Shown here: piece by piece, positions 38,613 to 49,786 of the stretch
Numbering within the stretch: position 1 is the stretch's first letter
Layout: the number at the start of each line of letters is the position of its first letter
Origin: Pogona vitticeps
Taxonomy: Eukaryota > Chordata > Lepidosauria > Squamata > Agamidae
Direction: 5' to 3'
Assembly (NCBI RefSeq): GCF_051106095.1
Contig: NC_135783.1
Span: 204,024,472-204,088,471 of the forward strand
Length of the DNA: 64,000 nt
Program-made: the position numbers and the translations under genes
Notes under the pieces: generated by a model
What the model saw: the letters and a program-made list of their open reading frames with translations, nothing else
Database searches by the model: none
Told to the model about the DNA's origin: nothing

Positions 38613-41600
38613 CTGCAAGATTTGAGATCTCATTCAATACGATGGTATCGGATATATGCCAGTGGCAACAAAGAAATAGAGCTGAGGTTTTTGTCACAGT
38701 CTGCACATTACTCAGTTCCTCAGAACAGGATCAAAGGCTTGTGTTACATTTTGGGGCAGGACAGTTGTTTAGGGGTACCATTACTTTATGTATATAATGA
38801 TCAGAAAAGCACACTTTGCACTTTGATCTCCAGCTAGGTAGAGCCCCCTGATTTAAAGAAAATACAAGTTTTAAGGGAAAGTTCTGCTGTAGGCCTATGT
38901 GGACTGAATGAGCTATACCAGATTTTACTGTTTCTTTAAAATCCTGCTACTGGGATGGCAACTGGAAAACTGAATAAATGGACACTTTCCGAAAAATCCA
39001 ATCTGAGTGCAGAAGATAGCTTGATATGCTCCTGACTCTAGCATCTAAGGTCTTCTGCTGTTTCATACAGCATGACAACTTTGTCTACTGACTACTAAAT
39101 ATTTCCTTTCCTGTCCATAATAGACCATCACTTTCTTCAAGACAGAAGAGGTCAGGAAGGTCTTAACACAGTCTCCTTTCTTAGTTTCTCCCCTGAACAC
39201 ATTGTAAAAATCAGAATGGTTCAAGCTGTTGCCAGTAGAGCAAAGTTTAGCAATTACTAAGATTTTATGAATGCTTCAGGGTACTCAGGCCACCCCAAGT
39301 GGGGAATTAACAGGTATAGGTTTGCTCTTTACCCTAGTCTTCCCTTGGTCTGCTTCAGGAAGCAATGTTTAAAGCCAGAAAAATCTACTGAATATATTTA
39401 AAAGATGTCCTAACAGTAATTTCTCAGAACACCAGTACATGCATTAGAAAGCTTGTTCCCCTCCAAAGGCTCACCTGTTGTACCATTGTCTTCACCCTCC
39501 TCTTCATCTTCACTCTCAAATTTTGTTTTCTTGCCTTGGAATTTCACTTTTCTATCCTGCGCAGCTTGTGGCCCCTTGCCGCCTTTTCCTTTACCTTTAC
39601 GGCCTCCTGTTGGATTAAGACATGTAACACCCCCAGATCACCGAGAGTCAGCTTTCACAAGTTATAAGTGCCCCAGGTCTGAAAACACAGGGAGCAATTT
39701 CATAAGCGCTGGGAAACCTATCTTTTAGAGAACTGTGCCTTCGGGCAGTACAATTCTGCTTTTTTTTCCCCCCACATAAAAATACTAGGGGCTCGATGGG
39801 TGGCTTGGGGAGGGGGAGGCACAGAAATGGCATTAAGAGTCACCTGCAGGAATTATGGTTGCCATTCTTGCACAAATGTGTACAGAAGTGAAACTGCCCA
39901 AACCAGAGCCCTAATTAGGAAAAGCAGGCCAATTTTTTTGCCCATGCTCAGTATAACACGTGGCTTTCAAAACAGCTCAAACTGATGCTTAAAACCCAAG
40001 GAGTAAGTCACCTTTTCCTTTCTTTTTGTTAAATGATTTTTGCTGCCCGTCCATTATTTTCTTCAATGCCTCTTTTGCTTCATCGCCTTCAAGCACCTCC
40101 CAGGTCACATCTTTGTCTCGCAGTTGCAGATTCCCATCATTGGCTTCCTTGGCTTTTTCCAGCACTTCTTTCGCACTGCTCTTGAACAGGATAATTCCCT
40201 TTACACAGAAATAAAATTTCAATCAATGCAAGAGTCCCCTGGATCACTTCCGCTTGCCAGCAGCTTCTTGTACATTACATACTGCCCTCCAACTCAATCA
40301 ACAAAATGTTTACAAAATAATCTGCCATCTGAACAAGAAAAAAAGTACTAAAACTTGCCAGTAAGTCACATTTGATGTGGCACTTAAGACAACATTAGTT
40401 GCAATGGGTTAATCAGTTCACATCTGACTTACAGCAAACCTAATAGTGCTTTCAAGGTACGTAAGGTAGAATGGTTTACCACTGAGTTTCTATAGCCAAT
40501 AACATAATCCAGATGACTCTATAAACTTTCCTCCTGTCCTACTTCGGCTTATTCCTTATTCTAGCATTCACTTGAGATCATGTCCTTCTTAAGGCAGTCC
40601 ACAAGCAAGGCTTTGCTTTGCTTTCCACTCAAGGCCTATTCCTTATTACAAATAATTCAGCCCTGGATAACATTCTCCATTCCCTTGACAATAGGTACTT
40701 GGCTTCAACAAGCTAGCAAGAGGAGTCAACAAGTAGCAGATGTCCCATAAGAAAACAGCCATCCACAAGCTAGGTGGCTAAAAGGCAATGCCACCTATGG
40801 AAGAATTATATGCTACTTAAGTTTTGTGTGAAATACTGGTCATGTGGGTAAGCTGTAGTTATAAGACAGGCGAGGGCAAGCCAAAGTCACCTACCACCAT
40901 CACTGCAATTGTTTTTAAAATCTTAGTTTTTTCCCCTTCCACTAAAGCCCCCTTGTGCTGTCTAAGAGACAATGATCAATTTTTGCCAAGGGCTCACCAG
41001 CACTCTTGGCTTCCCCAAATTTGAAGGGGGGGGGAAAGTCAATGGAGGATTCAAGACTTTTTTAGTATTAAAAAAAACACCTTTTGATAAATTTGAGGTG
41101 GATGTCAAGGGAACAGCTCTCCAGCCTCTAGGGATGGGTGGATGCATCTGGAAATTTCCCACCCATTTTAAGGCAGATTTGAAACAAGTAATTCTCCAGA
41201 CATTGTTAGGCTACAACATCTACCTGCATTAACCAGTAATAGGTGAGGTGAGCTATAGTCCTACAATTCTGGAGGACTACATGCTTCCATCCCCGGTTTT
41301 AGAAATACTTAACATTTCACTGATTAGTTCATCAATTTATTTCTTATACAGACTAGAAGGGTGAAGCAAAACAATCTTAACGGCTTACTCTAGCATAACA
41401 GAACGGCATTTATATTATAAAAGTCACTTGGCTGGGGGTGGGGGGATAAGATTTAAAAGATCCACAATGGGTTGCTCAGCTTTCACTGTGATTTTCTGCA
41501 AGTATGTTGAATTAAAAATGCTAATTTTAAAAGACAGCCACAATATAAAGTAGTTCCTTGCCTGAATTCATCAACATTTTGCCAGTTACCAAAACTGTAG

Positions 41601-41790
41601 GAAAACAATCTGACCTCTTTTGCACCTCGGACAAAGTCTATCCATTTAATTTCACCATGATTGGAAAAAATAGCATGGAGGTCTTCTCGACAGGTCTGAT
41701 CTTCCAGGTCTCCAGAGAATTTCAGCAACCATCCCTGCTTCTCCTCCAAAGATTTCTTTCATTTATATAAAGAGAGAGAGAGAGAGAGAG

Positions 41791-41834
<44 letters not shown>

Positions 41835-44800
41835 GCTTCTATTAAGACAGGAAAACAGTGACGTGCTGGATGGTTATCAAGGCTTCCGGAAGGAGGATAC
41901 TCTTGAAGCTCTTCCGTGCTATTGACTGTGAGAAGTAGGGGCAAGCTTTGGGAAAAGGTCTGAGCTAATTGTGAGTTGAGAAGGCTTTGTCATCCAATCT
42001 GTTTCTCCTCACAGGCAACCTCTTAAGGCCTTCCCCTCCGTGCAAGAAGAGGGGAAGAAATCAGGGCTAGATTTGCAGCTGCTGTCCTCTTGATGGGGAA
42101 AAGTTTTAAAGACAAAAGCCCCATCTAGATGCACAGCCTACACCCCTGATGTGAAACCCCAAGTTCTACATTGTGGAGAATGGGCATACGGCAGTCTTCC
42201 GTTTTGTGAACTCTTCTTCCCCCTGCCTCCCAGACCAGGGGAGGGGCAGGATCCATGAGTGTAACTCTCTTCTTTTCCTTCAAGGGATTATGCTCCTCCA
42301 CTCACTACTGCATCCCCATCCACCAAGTCTGGAAGTAAATAGTTGTAATTTACTAATTATTTTTAATACATTCATTTTTCCCATAATGATGCTACATTAT
42401 TATTAACTTGTAGACATCCTTCAGTTTCAAGAGACTATAGTAACATGCTCCAAATATAGGGGTCTTGGAACAGCGTCTAGTGTGGCTGAGAAGGCCAATT
42501 CGAGAGTGACAATCCCTTCCACACTGAAGACAAATCCAGTCTGTCCCTTGTCCAGCTCCCTGATTTTGCTGGTTTGGGGGCTGCCTCTTTGCCTCAGCCT
42601 GCTGAACCAGTGTCTCTTCAAAACGGGAGAGGCCATGCTGCACCGCCTGCCTCCAGGCTGAAGGCTCAGACGGCAAGGTTTCCCATCTGTTGAGGTCCAT
42701 TCCTAAGGCCTTCAGATCTCGCTTGCAGAAAACCTTGTATTGCAGCTGTGGTCTCCCTCTGGGGCGATTTCCTTGCAGGAATTCTCCATACAGGAGATTT
42801 TTGGAATCCAACCATCAGCCATTGTCTCACATTATTGTAACTTAACAATATAACTTAATTCCTTTTACAATGTAACTGTAATATGGGCCATTACTTTTAT
42901 AGCGGTAACACATAGAAGTATCCACATCAGTGTACTGCTGCCTTGTGCCGTGCCTTCCTGCTGCTAAGTATTGAGGTGACAGAGAGGTAAATGGGAGAGC
43001 ACCCTATTCTGTACCACAGGCCAGCATCTTCCTGTATTCAGATGGCATTTTATAAGTAACTGAAAACTATTTTAGTTACTTTCAAGAAACTGGAAAGAGC
43101 TATTTCTAAAAATTAATCTGTCGCAATAGCTAACTACCTGATGGTCTAAATCCAGGACTTGTAACAGTAACTAATTACTTCTTAAAAGAAATTTTCTAAG
43201 CTTTAACTTTATTATTACCATCAGATCAGGGATGCTGGAACTTGAACATCTCCCTAAGAGCCCAACAGAACTTTTTCGACCTCTGGGGGAAAATCACAGC
43301 TGGCATTAATCCCAGTATGACCCAGGGGAATATTTGTACCTTCTACAATTCTCCCTTCTTCTGAATATCCTTTAATTTCTTTGCTTCAAACAAGACAGGC
43401 AAATTGAATGTCCAAGAAAATCTCTGCGTTTTTCTTTTTATTCAACAGACCGACCCATGCAAGCAGATAATTTTTTTTTATCTATTGAATTCTGTACTGA
43501 ATATCCAAAAAACTTAATGGTAAATATAAGTAATACTGTATAGGTAACTAACAAAACTTTAAAATGCTCTCACAAAAATGAGTATGATTAATCATCATCA
43601 TCATCGGTCTCAATTAAGTAAAATCTATAAAAATATCTTAACTGATTATGTAGTTAATAGACTAGAGCAGGGGTAGGCAAAATGTAGCCCTCCAGATGTT
43701 GTTGAACTGTAACTTCCATAATTCCTAGCCCATGCAGCCAGTAGTGAGGAGAGTTAGGCCCAGCCCACACGGTAAGGAATGTTGGGATTTGCAGTTCAGC
43801 AACATCTGGAGGCCGCACTTTGCCCAGATCTGGACTAGAGTGTAAGCAAGCAATTATAATATTACATCACCATAGAGTAAAAAAAGTCCCCCCACCCTCT
43901 CCAGTAGAGCTTTCTCCTCTCGAAACGTGTCCTCCTAGCATTCTTTGTTCCTTGCTCTGGCTATCTTTTCTATCCTTATTTATATACTTATCCTTCCTAC
44001 GATATACAGTGGGGTCTTGACTTGAGAACTTAATCCGTATTGGAAGGCGGTTGTCAAGTCAAAAAGTCTGCAGGTCAAGTCTCCATTGACCTCCAGTGCA
44101 TTGAAAACCGATTAATCCCGTAACAGGCCGTTTTTGTTCCATTTTGGTTTTTTTCTGGTCTGTAAGTCAAATCTCAGTCTGCAAGTCAAACCTAAATTTT
44201 GCGGCCAGAGAAGTCTGTAACTCAAAAAGTCTGTAAGTCAAGCCGTCTGTAAGTCAAGGGTCCACTGTATAGCAATGGTTTACAACTCCCTTGCACAGTG
44301 GTGTGACTGTAATACCACTCCACTTTTAAATAGCACGTTTCACCCTGGAAGTCTTGTAACTTTATGTCAGATGCGTGCATTTTTATTTTAAGCCTTTATG
44401 TTCCACTGGTTTGTTTTCACAGAAAATTCCAAAACATGATGTTAATTAAAATCTCAACACAATATAATGTAGTGAATTTTTAAAAACAGAGCAGTACCGT
44501 GTCTCAGTCATAGTGATCAAGGTATGTGGTTATCGATCATGAAAAAAAGCAGCCAAACCCACCTCAAACCAAACCTGGCCTCACACTGGAATGTGTCCAC
44601 ACACGGCAACATCACTACAAGTCTCTTGTCCATACCCTCCAGTCACATCACCTTAAATGGAGGCTGTGAGACATCTTTGTATGCAGCGACATCTGAGGGC
44701 TCTAGATCAGGATGTAGTGCCCTAACCGTTCAAAGGACTTCATTATACATCAACACAAATATTTTTGGCTCCTTGGCAATAATGTTTCAGGAACATGGTG

Positions 44801-47800
44801 TCATTATTCTAAATTAAGCATGGTCAAAATTGCTAAAAGCACAACAAGCAAACATGTTGCCTTTGGCCCTGTCTATTGGGCTACCTCCAGTGTCTGTAAG
44901 CTTTGCATGTAGATACTTGGGCTGACTCAGCGGAAAGAGTAGTGATCTGGGGATCTTCAGAACTGAAACGTTCCCATTTGTCTTGTTGTTCTTAGGCAGA
45001 GGAGAGCAGAGTCACGCTAGAAAAAGCTAACGACCTTCCAAGTCTTTATTTGGCCAGTGTGGTCCTTCTAATTATACAGAGGCATGGGGCAAACAGAAAT
45101 GTTACCACAGCAGATAACAACACTGTCAAAGAAATTAAGGAGCAGATACCATTTCAGCATCCTCAGCTAGCTTCTGTTTCTCTTCCTTTTCCCTGTCACA
45201 AAAAGACAGCATTATCAGACGTGTAAACTATGGCAAACAAACAGATGCAAATTTCAAGCTGCAAGTTTGCTTACTGTTTGGCCCTCGCTTTCGCTTCCAA
45301 TCTGTTCCGTTTCTTCTCCTCATTCTTCTTTGCAAAGTAATCATCCCTGTATGGAGTGTAATCTAATTAAACAAATCATATTTAGGACTACTATTTAACT
45401 GAAAAAAAATATGTGGTCACCCTTAAGATGTCTGGCTGCTCTTTGAAGCAGGCTAATCGTCAACAGTACCCAAGTTTGACTGTGCAATGCAGCAATTAGC
45501 AATTAGTCCTGACAGGCAGCTGGTCTTAGACCAAGAAGGGTACTCTGATTAAAACTGGCCATCTGGCTCCCCTGAAGCATGATTAGCCCCCCCGAGTAGA
45601 CGTTGTCTACAGGGGCGGGGTAAAAATCAAATAAATAAATAAATAAATAAAATGATTAGCCTCTCCCTTCCACAGTGCTGAACCACCCACTCCTTGGACT
45701 GGAAATACTTGCTTCTATACAAGGATTCTTACCATGACTGGTACCAAAGGGGAGCAGACAAATAACACCAGACCAATTTTTTGTTATTTGGTGCAATGGT
45801 CTGAACAGAGGCGCATCTGAAAGACCCCCCCCCCTTTCTGCCAAGAAACACACAAGCAAAGTCCACTGCAGTCTGATGGCTCTTTTGCCAGGACAAAAGC
45901 AGTTTTTGCTTCTAAGAGTGAGTCAATAAGAAAGGGTCCATAGGATACAGAGTTAACCTTGGTCCTGCTGGTTGCAGCCAAACAGAAAAAAGCTGCACGC
46001 TGGGAATCAGGTAGAGTAAGTTCTATATATTCATGATAAGAAGGAGTCTAGGGCATCGCCTTATCCAAAAACCTCATCCAACAGACCTGTCTTCCATGGA
46101 GCAAACAACAAATGACAAGTTCTGTATTACAGATGATATATCTCTTTCTTTCCTTTATATATTGAATGTAAGCACCACATATATGGCCAGCCTGTGTCTT
46201 TCCAGACTTCCAACTCTCCTTAGAAAGCTATTTTGGAATTATCTTTTCTGTCCTTCTGCCAACATTTTCTATCCTGATCTCACTGATGGTGTTTTTATAA
46301 ATTCTGCCTGTGACTTACTGCTCGGGTTCATCTACCTTACTGAAATTTTACTGATATATTCCACATAACTGATCATCTAACTGTATAACTGCAACTTTTA
46401 AAATTCATTATTAATGTAACCATGGAAACATAACCTGCCTCCCCCCTGCAAAAAGTGAAAAAGAGATGTGTGGCAAGAAAACAAAACATATGGGGGGGGA
46501 AAGCAAAGCACTTCAGTGACATACAGAAGTTTGTTGTATCAAATGACTAGAGAATTGTTTCTAGATTCAAAATCTCCCCTGAAATTCCGGTCAGGCATGA
46601 CCACATGAAATATATCACTGAAGTCCCATTTACCTGAACAGCACAAGTAGTTCTGTGTCACTGTACTTTTGGTTTGGAGTCTCAACAAATGCCTTGGCCG
46701 TTTCGACACTATCAAATACTGCAAATACTGATCCCTGGGAAAAGAAAAAAGAGGCTTTTATTAGACCAGTGGATTGGTTTTATCAAAAAATTTAAAGCTG
46801 AAGACGTTTGGCTTCAAGGAGTTACCTTAAAAGTTTTCTGAAGTGTTCTCCTCATCTGAATGCTTTCTACTTTGCCTTTAGAGTCCATCCACTCTTTGAT
46901 ATCATCTAAGGTTGCATCTAGTGGGAACCCTTTCTGGAAAAAAACAAGAATTTAGATAATTCCCATATTTAGTTTCCTGTTTTACTCACCCAAACACACG
47001 CCCCACACCATGGCCACAAAACCTCAAGAAATCTATTGATGATTCTGGGACCTACCATGACCAACTACTGAACAACGTAAGGTAGCTGGAGTAGTTACTA
47101 CCCCGTTACCAAGGATGCATCTTCAGAGTTCCTGAACAATGAATGGGTACCAAAAACTCATAAGCAAAATTAGCAAATATAGGCTAATATGCACAGTGGC
47201 AAAGTTGTGCAATTTGCATTTTTTATATATTATTCACTGTCAATTATTAAAATTTCAATTTCCAAATGACAAGATATGGCATTATGAGAATAATTTTCAT
47301 TCTTTGTTCTTGAGAACACTGGGTTTCCTGAAAGCCTACTAGGGGTCTTTGATGGAAGGCAGCTTCTCTCCACAAGGAGCAACCAGGATATCCAAGATAC
47401 CTGGCTTCACATGTACCAACGTATGCTATGCAGGATCACTTGCAAAATGCAAGGGGTCTTGACACATGAAACTTTCATGCAGTACAAGGCTTCCTGTAGA
47501 TAAATATCTGAAACCCACCGTATTAGAATATCTTATTTTTCACTTACAATATACACAGATCTGCTTTTAACTGCATTCTTATATTGTTCAGTTATTTCAG
47601 GTAATGGTTTGCTTGGAGATCTTCGGATTTTAGTCTTGTCCTCGCTAACTTCCATAAGCTCACTCTTTGATTTTTTTAATGCCCCCACTATTACATCAAA
47701 GTCTGTTGTAAGACGATTTAACCTACAAAAGATAGGATGAAAGAGATTATTTGTTGTTTAAATCAGTTATATTACATTGCCCCCCCCAAACATAACTGAT

Positions 47801-49132
47801 TTAAAGTACTGATAGAACGCAATACAAATATATCATGTGAAGTCGTCTCCGTTTCTTAAAGCTGAAGTCATGATCCATGAAACAATGGCTTGGATCACCA
47901 GTTAAATCAATTTAAATCAATCTGCAGAACCAAAGTGTCCTGACTCCTCCTCTTTTCTGCAGCCAACAGCCTATCCTCAATTGAGCAGATCTCCTTCCCC
48001 CCAGTAGCCCTTTGTGACCCATTCCCTCAAAAATGAGCGCCCCTGCAAAAAATAAAAATTCCAGAGGGATTTAGTCCATCACTCCACCCACTGCATCACA
48101 CTGGGGAACCCTTCTATACTGGCTAGTATAGAAGGACAAAATATAGACAAACAGGTTTTAGTCAGTATAGCTACCAATAAGTATGCATGCTTGGTCAGTA
48201 AATAATTATAACCTTGAGTGAAGTCAACCTTTTTGGGGGTGCTGATTCCACACAAGTATGTTAGAACACAGATATACTGTAACACTGAACAAGCTGTCAT
48301 TTCCACTCCTATGAAACTGCACAAGCATCCATAGATTTACCTGTTGAATTTGATTATTGTTTCTAAAGTTACCCATCCATCATCCAATTTGATCTTCTCC
48401 TGAAGAAACTTGTCTTGTGGTAAATTGTGATCGCCAAAATAGTACTATAACACAAGTTAGAATAACAGATATTAGAAGCAAAACGATGACTGGCAAATGC
48501 TTTATAATTTCCCTCACATACCACCGCAATCATTATAAAACTATTTATTGGAAATGTACCTGCACTGATTTGAAGTGCATCTTGTACCCCTAGTAAAAAA
48601 ATCCCTAAATTTTTGTTGAACATTTTAAATGTCTAACAAAGTAATTTCCCAACACTACTTAATGATGTTCTATTAAATGTTTTCACTCTGTTTATAGAAA
48701 GATCCCTTCAGCAAGGACACATCTGCTTTCTGATTACAGAGAAGAAAAAAAACAATCCACTTTGAAAATAACCTTCAACCTTAAAAGGGGTTGAAGCAAG
48801 TGAAGCCCTTATCAGCTAGTAAATAGAATCTCACACCAATTGAAACGTGCCAGCATGAAGGAATCCCAGTTGTAAATATTAAAAAAAATGTAACCATCAG
48901 ATTTATAGTCTTCCCAAAATCATTATCCTCTAGATATATTAGATTACAAATTTCATAATCCAGACAACAGGGGATTATAGTCTTAACACATCTGGAAGGC
49001 AATAAATTGGAGAAAGCTGGCCTCAGCACTGTACATTAATCCTATGCATTCCAAGAGTCGCCGTACCTCAATCTGCTGACAGATCTTCTTTTCCAAATCA
49101 GACATATTTTCACTCTCTCCATTTTCAGCCAT
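38512..49132 (-). CDS. SSB: SSB, La ribonucleoprotein (Lupus La protein)
   Basis: La binds the 3' UUU-OH of new RNA polymerase III transcripts and protects them. Coding exons (minus): 49132-49067, 48444-48341, 47722-47548, 46933-46826, 46734-46634, 45346-45275, 45192-45150, 41755-41615, 40198-40012, 39606-39475 and 38612-38512. Total is 1230 nt, 409 aa plus stop (human 408). The La motif is at about 7-100 with the RNA-contact residues Q20, Y23, Y24, D33 and F35 present. RRM1 is at about 111-187 ([18 protein letters not shown]) and xRRM2 at about 230-330 ([17 protein letters not shown]). A basic, acidic tail has [19 protein letters not shown] as the nuclear signal. The start codon's exon has only 10 nt of 5' UTR before an acceptor, so a non-coding first exon lies upstream. 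Confidence 0.98.
38613..39474 (-). other. SSB: SSB intron before the last exon
   Basis: 862 bp intron; I see no repeat or RNA gene in it. Confidence 0.7.
39475..39606 (-). CDS. SSB: SSB exon encoding the GKGKGGKG basic stretch and acidic run
   Basis: 132 nt, residues 333-376: [16 protein letters not shown], then [11 protein letters not shown] and an acidic run. Acceptor AATCCAACAG, donor GTGAGCC. Confidence 0.95.
40012..40198 (-). CDS. SSB: SSB exon encoding second half of xRRM2
   Basis: 187 nt, residues 271-332: [28 protein letters not shown] and [11 protein letters not shown]. Acceptor TGTGTAAAG, donor GTGACT. Confidence 0.96.
40385..40520 (-). mobile_element. Diverged SINE fragment (Sauria-like)
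   Basis: Shares the body of the SINE at 27250-27440 (CTGACTTA..GCAA, TTTCAAGGTACGTAAGGTAGAATGGTTTACCA). tRNA part not seen. In an SSB intron. Confidence 0.35.
41615..41755 (-). CDS. SSB: SSB exon encoding first half of xRRM2
   Basis: 141 nt, residues 224-270: [20 protein letters not shown] and [13 protein letters not shown]. Acceptor ATAAATGAAAG preceded by a long CT repeat; donor GTCAGATTG, a weak site. Confidence 0.96.
41770..41830 (+). repeat. (GA)n microsatellite beside the SSB xRRM2 exon acceptor
   Basis: About 60 bp of GA with one ATCGAG break; on the SSB sense strand it is a CT tract starting 15 nt from the exon boundary at 41755. Confidence 0.97.
42418..42811 (-). mobile_element. 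LINE C-terminal fragment with a Cys/His zinc finger
   Basis: A 139-codon minus-strand frame (42811-42392) reads [25 protein letters not shown], then [14 protein letters not shown] and [22 protein letters not shown] basic tail plus a C-terminal zinc finger of this type is known from vertebrate LINEs. The clade is not certain. No RT part here. Confidence 0.6.
43678..43832. mobile_element. Short hAT element with perfect 8-bp duplication GACTAGAG
   Basis: 155 bp; ends CAGGGGTAGGCAAAATG and (complement) CAGATCTGGGCAAAGTG. GACTAGAG lies on both sides (43670-43677, 43833-43840). A sister family to the copies A-F, with CTCCAGATGTTGTTGAACTG arms. Confidence 0.9.
44007..44267. mobile_element. Tigger-type short DNA transposon
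   Basis: 261 bp; CAGTGGGGTCTTGACTTGAG and (complement) CAGTGGACCCTTGACTTAC, TA on both sides. Related to the longer element at 21664-22401. Interior rich in AAGTC/GTCTGTAAGTC words. Confidence 0.82.
45150..45192 (-). CDS. SSB: SSB 43-nt exon
   Basis: Residues 209-223: [14 protein letters not shown]. Acceptor TTTGTGACAG, donor GTATCTGC. The intron to the next exon upstream (45193-45274) is only 82 bp. Confidence 0.95.
45275..45346 (-). CDS. SSB: SSB exon, linker after RRM1
   Basis: 72 nt, residues 185-208: [20 protein letters not shown]. Acceptor CTCCATACAG, donor GTAAGCA. Confidence 0.95.
45585..45652 (+). mobile_element. LINE/SINE 3' tail with (AAAT)n
   Basis: A short stretch ending GGGGCGGGGTAAAAATCAAA and ATAA repeats, the style of a LINE terminal hairpin and tail. 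Family unknown. In an SSB intron. Confidence 0.4.
46634..46734 (-). CDS. SSB: SSB exon, second half of RRM1
   Basis: 101 nt, residues 152-184: [20 protein letters not shown]. Acceptor CTTTTCCCAG, donor GTAAATG. The adjacent upstream intron is 91 bp. Confidence 0.96.
46826..46933 (-). CDS. SSB: SSB exon, first half of RRM1
   Basis: 108 nt, residues 116-151: [20 protein letters not shown] and [12 protein letters not shown]. Acceptor TTTTTTCCAG, donor GTAACTCC. Confidence 0.96.
47548..47722 (-). CDS. SSB: SSB exon, La motif C-terminal half and RRM1 start
   Basis: 175 nt, residues 57-115: [20 protein letters not shown], then [17 protein letters not shown] and SVYI. Acceptor TCTTTTGTAG, donor GTAAGTG. 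Confidence 0.96.
48341..48444 (-). CDS. SSB: SSB exon, core of La motif
   Basis: 104 nt, residues 23-56: [20 protein letters not shown] and [14 protein letters not shown]. Acceptor TTGTGTTATAG, donor GTAAATC. Confidence 0.96.
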
Positions 49133-49142
49133 TTTTTATCAC
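49067..49142 (-). CDS. SSB: SSB first coding exon
   Basis: The ATG is at 49132-49130; coding 49132-49067, residues 1-22 ([20 protein letters not shown] after Met-Ala). The exon starts at 49142 after acceptor GATTACAG, so 10 nt are 5' UTR. Donor GTACGGCG. Confidence 0.95.
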
Positions 49143-49650
49143 CTGTAATCAAAGCAACATTTATCCTCACAATGAGTTTATCGAAACCATATTTTCAACC
49201 ACTGGTAGCATGACTTTTTTAGAAGTACAGTACAGTACATATATTCATTTAGAAAACATGTATCTCATCCTTTCAATACATTTACGTTATCCAATTAATC
49301 CTATTTAAGAAGCACTGAAATAGGAACTGCCTCAGCAGACAACCTGTTCTAAAATTAGAGTCTAGCACACCAAAATATCTAGCCAGCACGAGAACACTAG
49401 ATCGAAAAAGAAAACACAAATCAAGACAGAGTGAGAGAGGATGCCATGCCGCTCTTTCATGCTGTGTCACTGCACCATTTTACTGTAACACTGAGAAGGG
49501 TCTTCTCTCTTGCCCTGACCAATTAAACCACAGCCACAGATGGAAGACAGAACAGGTCCCTCCGAAAGGTATTAAGCAAGCAGGCACGCCAATGAAAAAG
49601 AAGGTCCTTGGAAGTATTATCCGTTTGTATGGCAAGACTACAATGTAGAC

Positions 49651-49786
49651 CAGTGGTCCCCAACCGTGGGCCTCCAGATGTTCTTATACTACAACTCCCA
49701 GAAGCCTTCACCATAACCACTGATGGCCAGGATTTCTGGGAGTTGAAGTCCAAGAACATCTGGAGGCCCAAGTTTGAGGACCACTG
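49651..49786. mobile_element. Short palindromic hAT element (copy E) with perfect 8-bp duplication
   Basis: 136 bp, ends CAGTGGTCCCCAACC and (complement) CAGTGGTCCTCAAAC. ATGTAGAC on both sides. The left arm carries ACTACAACTCCCAGAAG (49688-49704). Confidence 0.92.

Larger units (their letters stand above)
41831..45149 (-). other. SSB: SSB intron (3.4 kb) upstream of the xRRM2 exon
   Basis: Contains a LINE C-terminal fragment (42418-42811), a hAT element (43678-43832), a Tigger element (44007-44267) and otherwise unique sequence with no further gene seen. Confidence 0.7.

Noticed and set aside
46033-46368. 111-codon plus-strand frame
   Set aside because: Antisense within an SSB intron, no family likeness, AT-rich chance frame.
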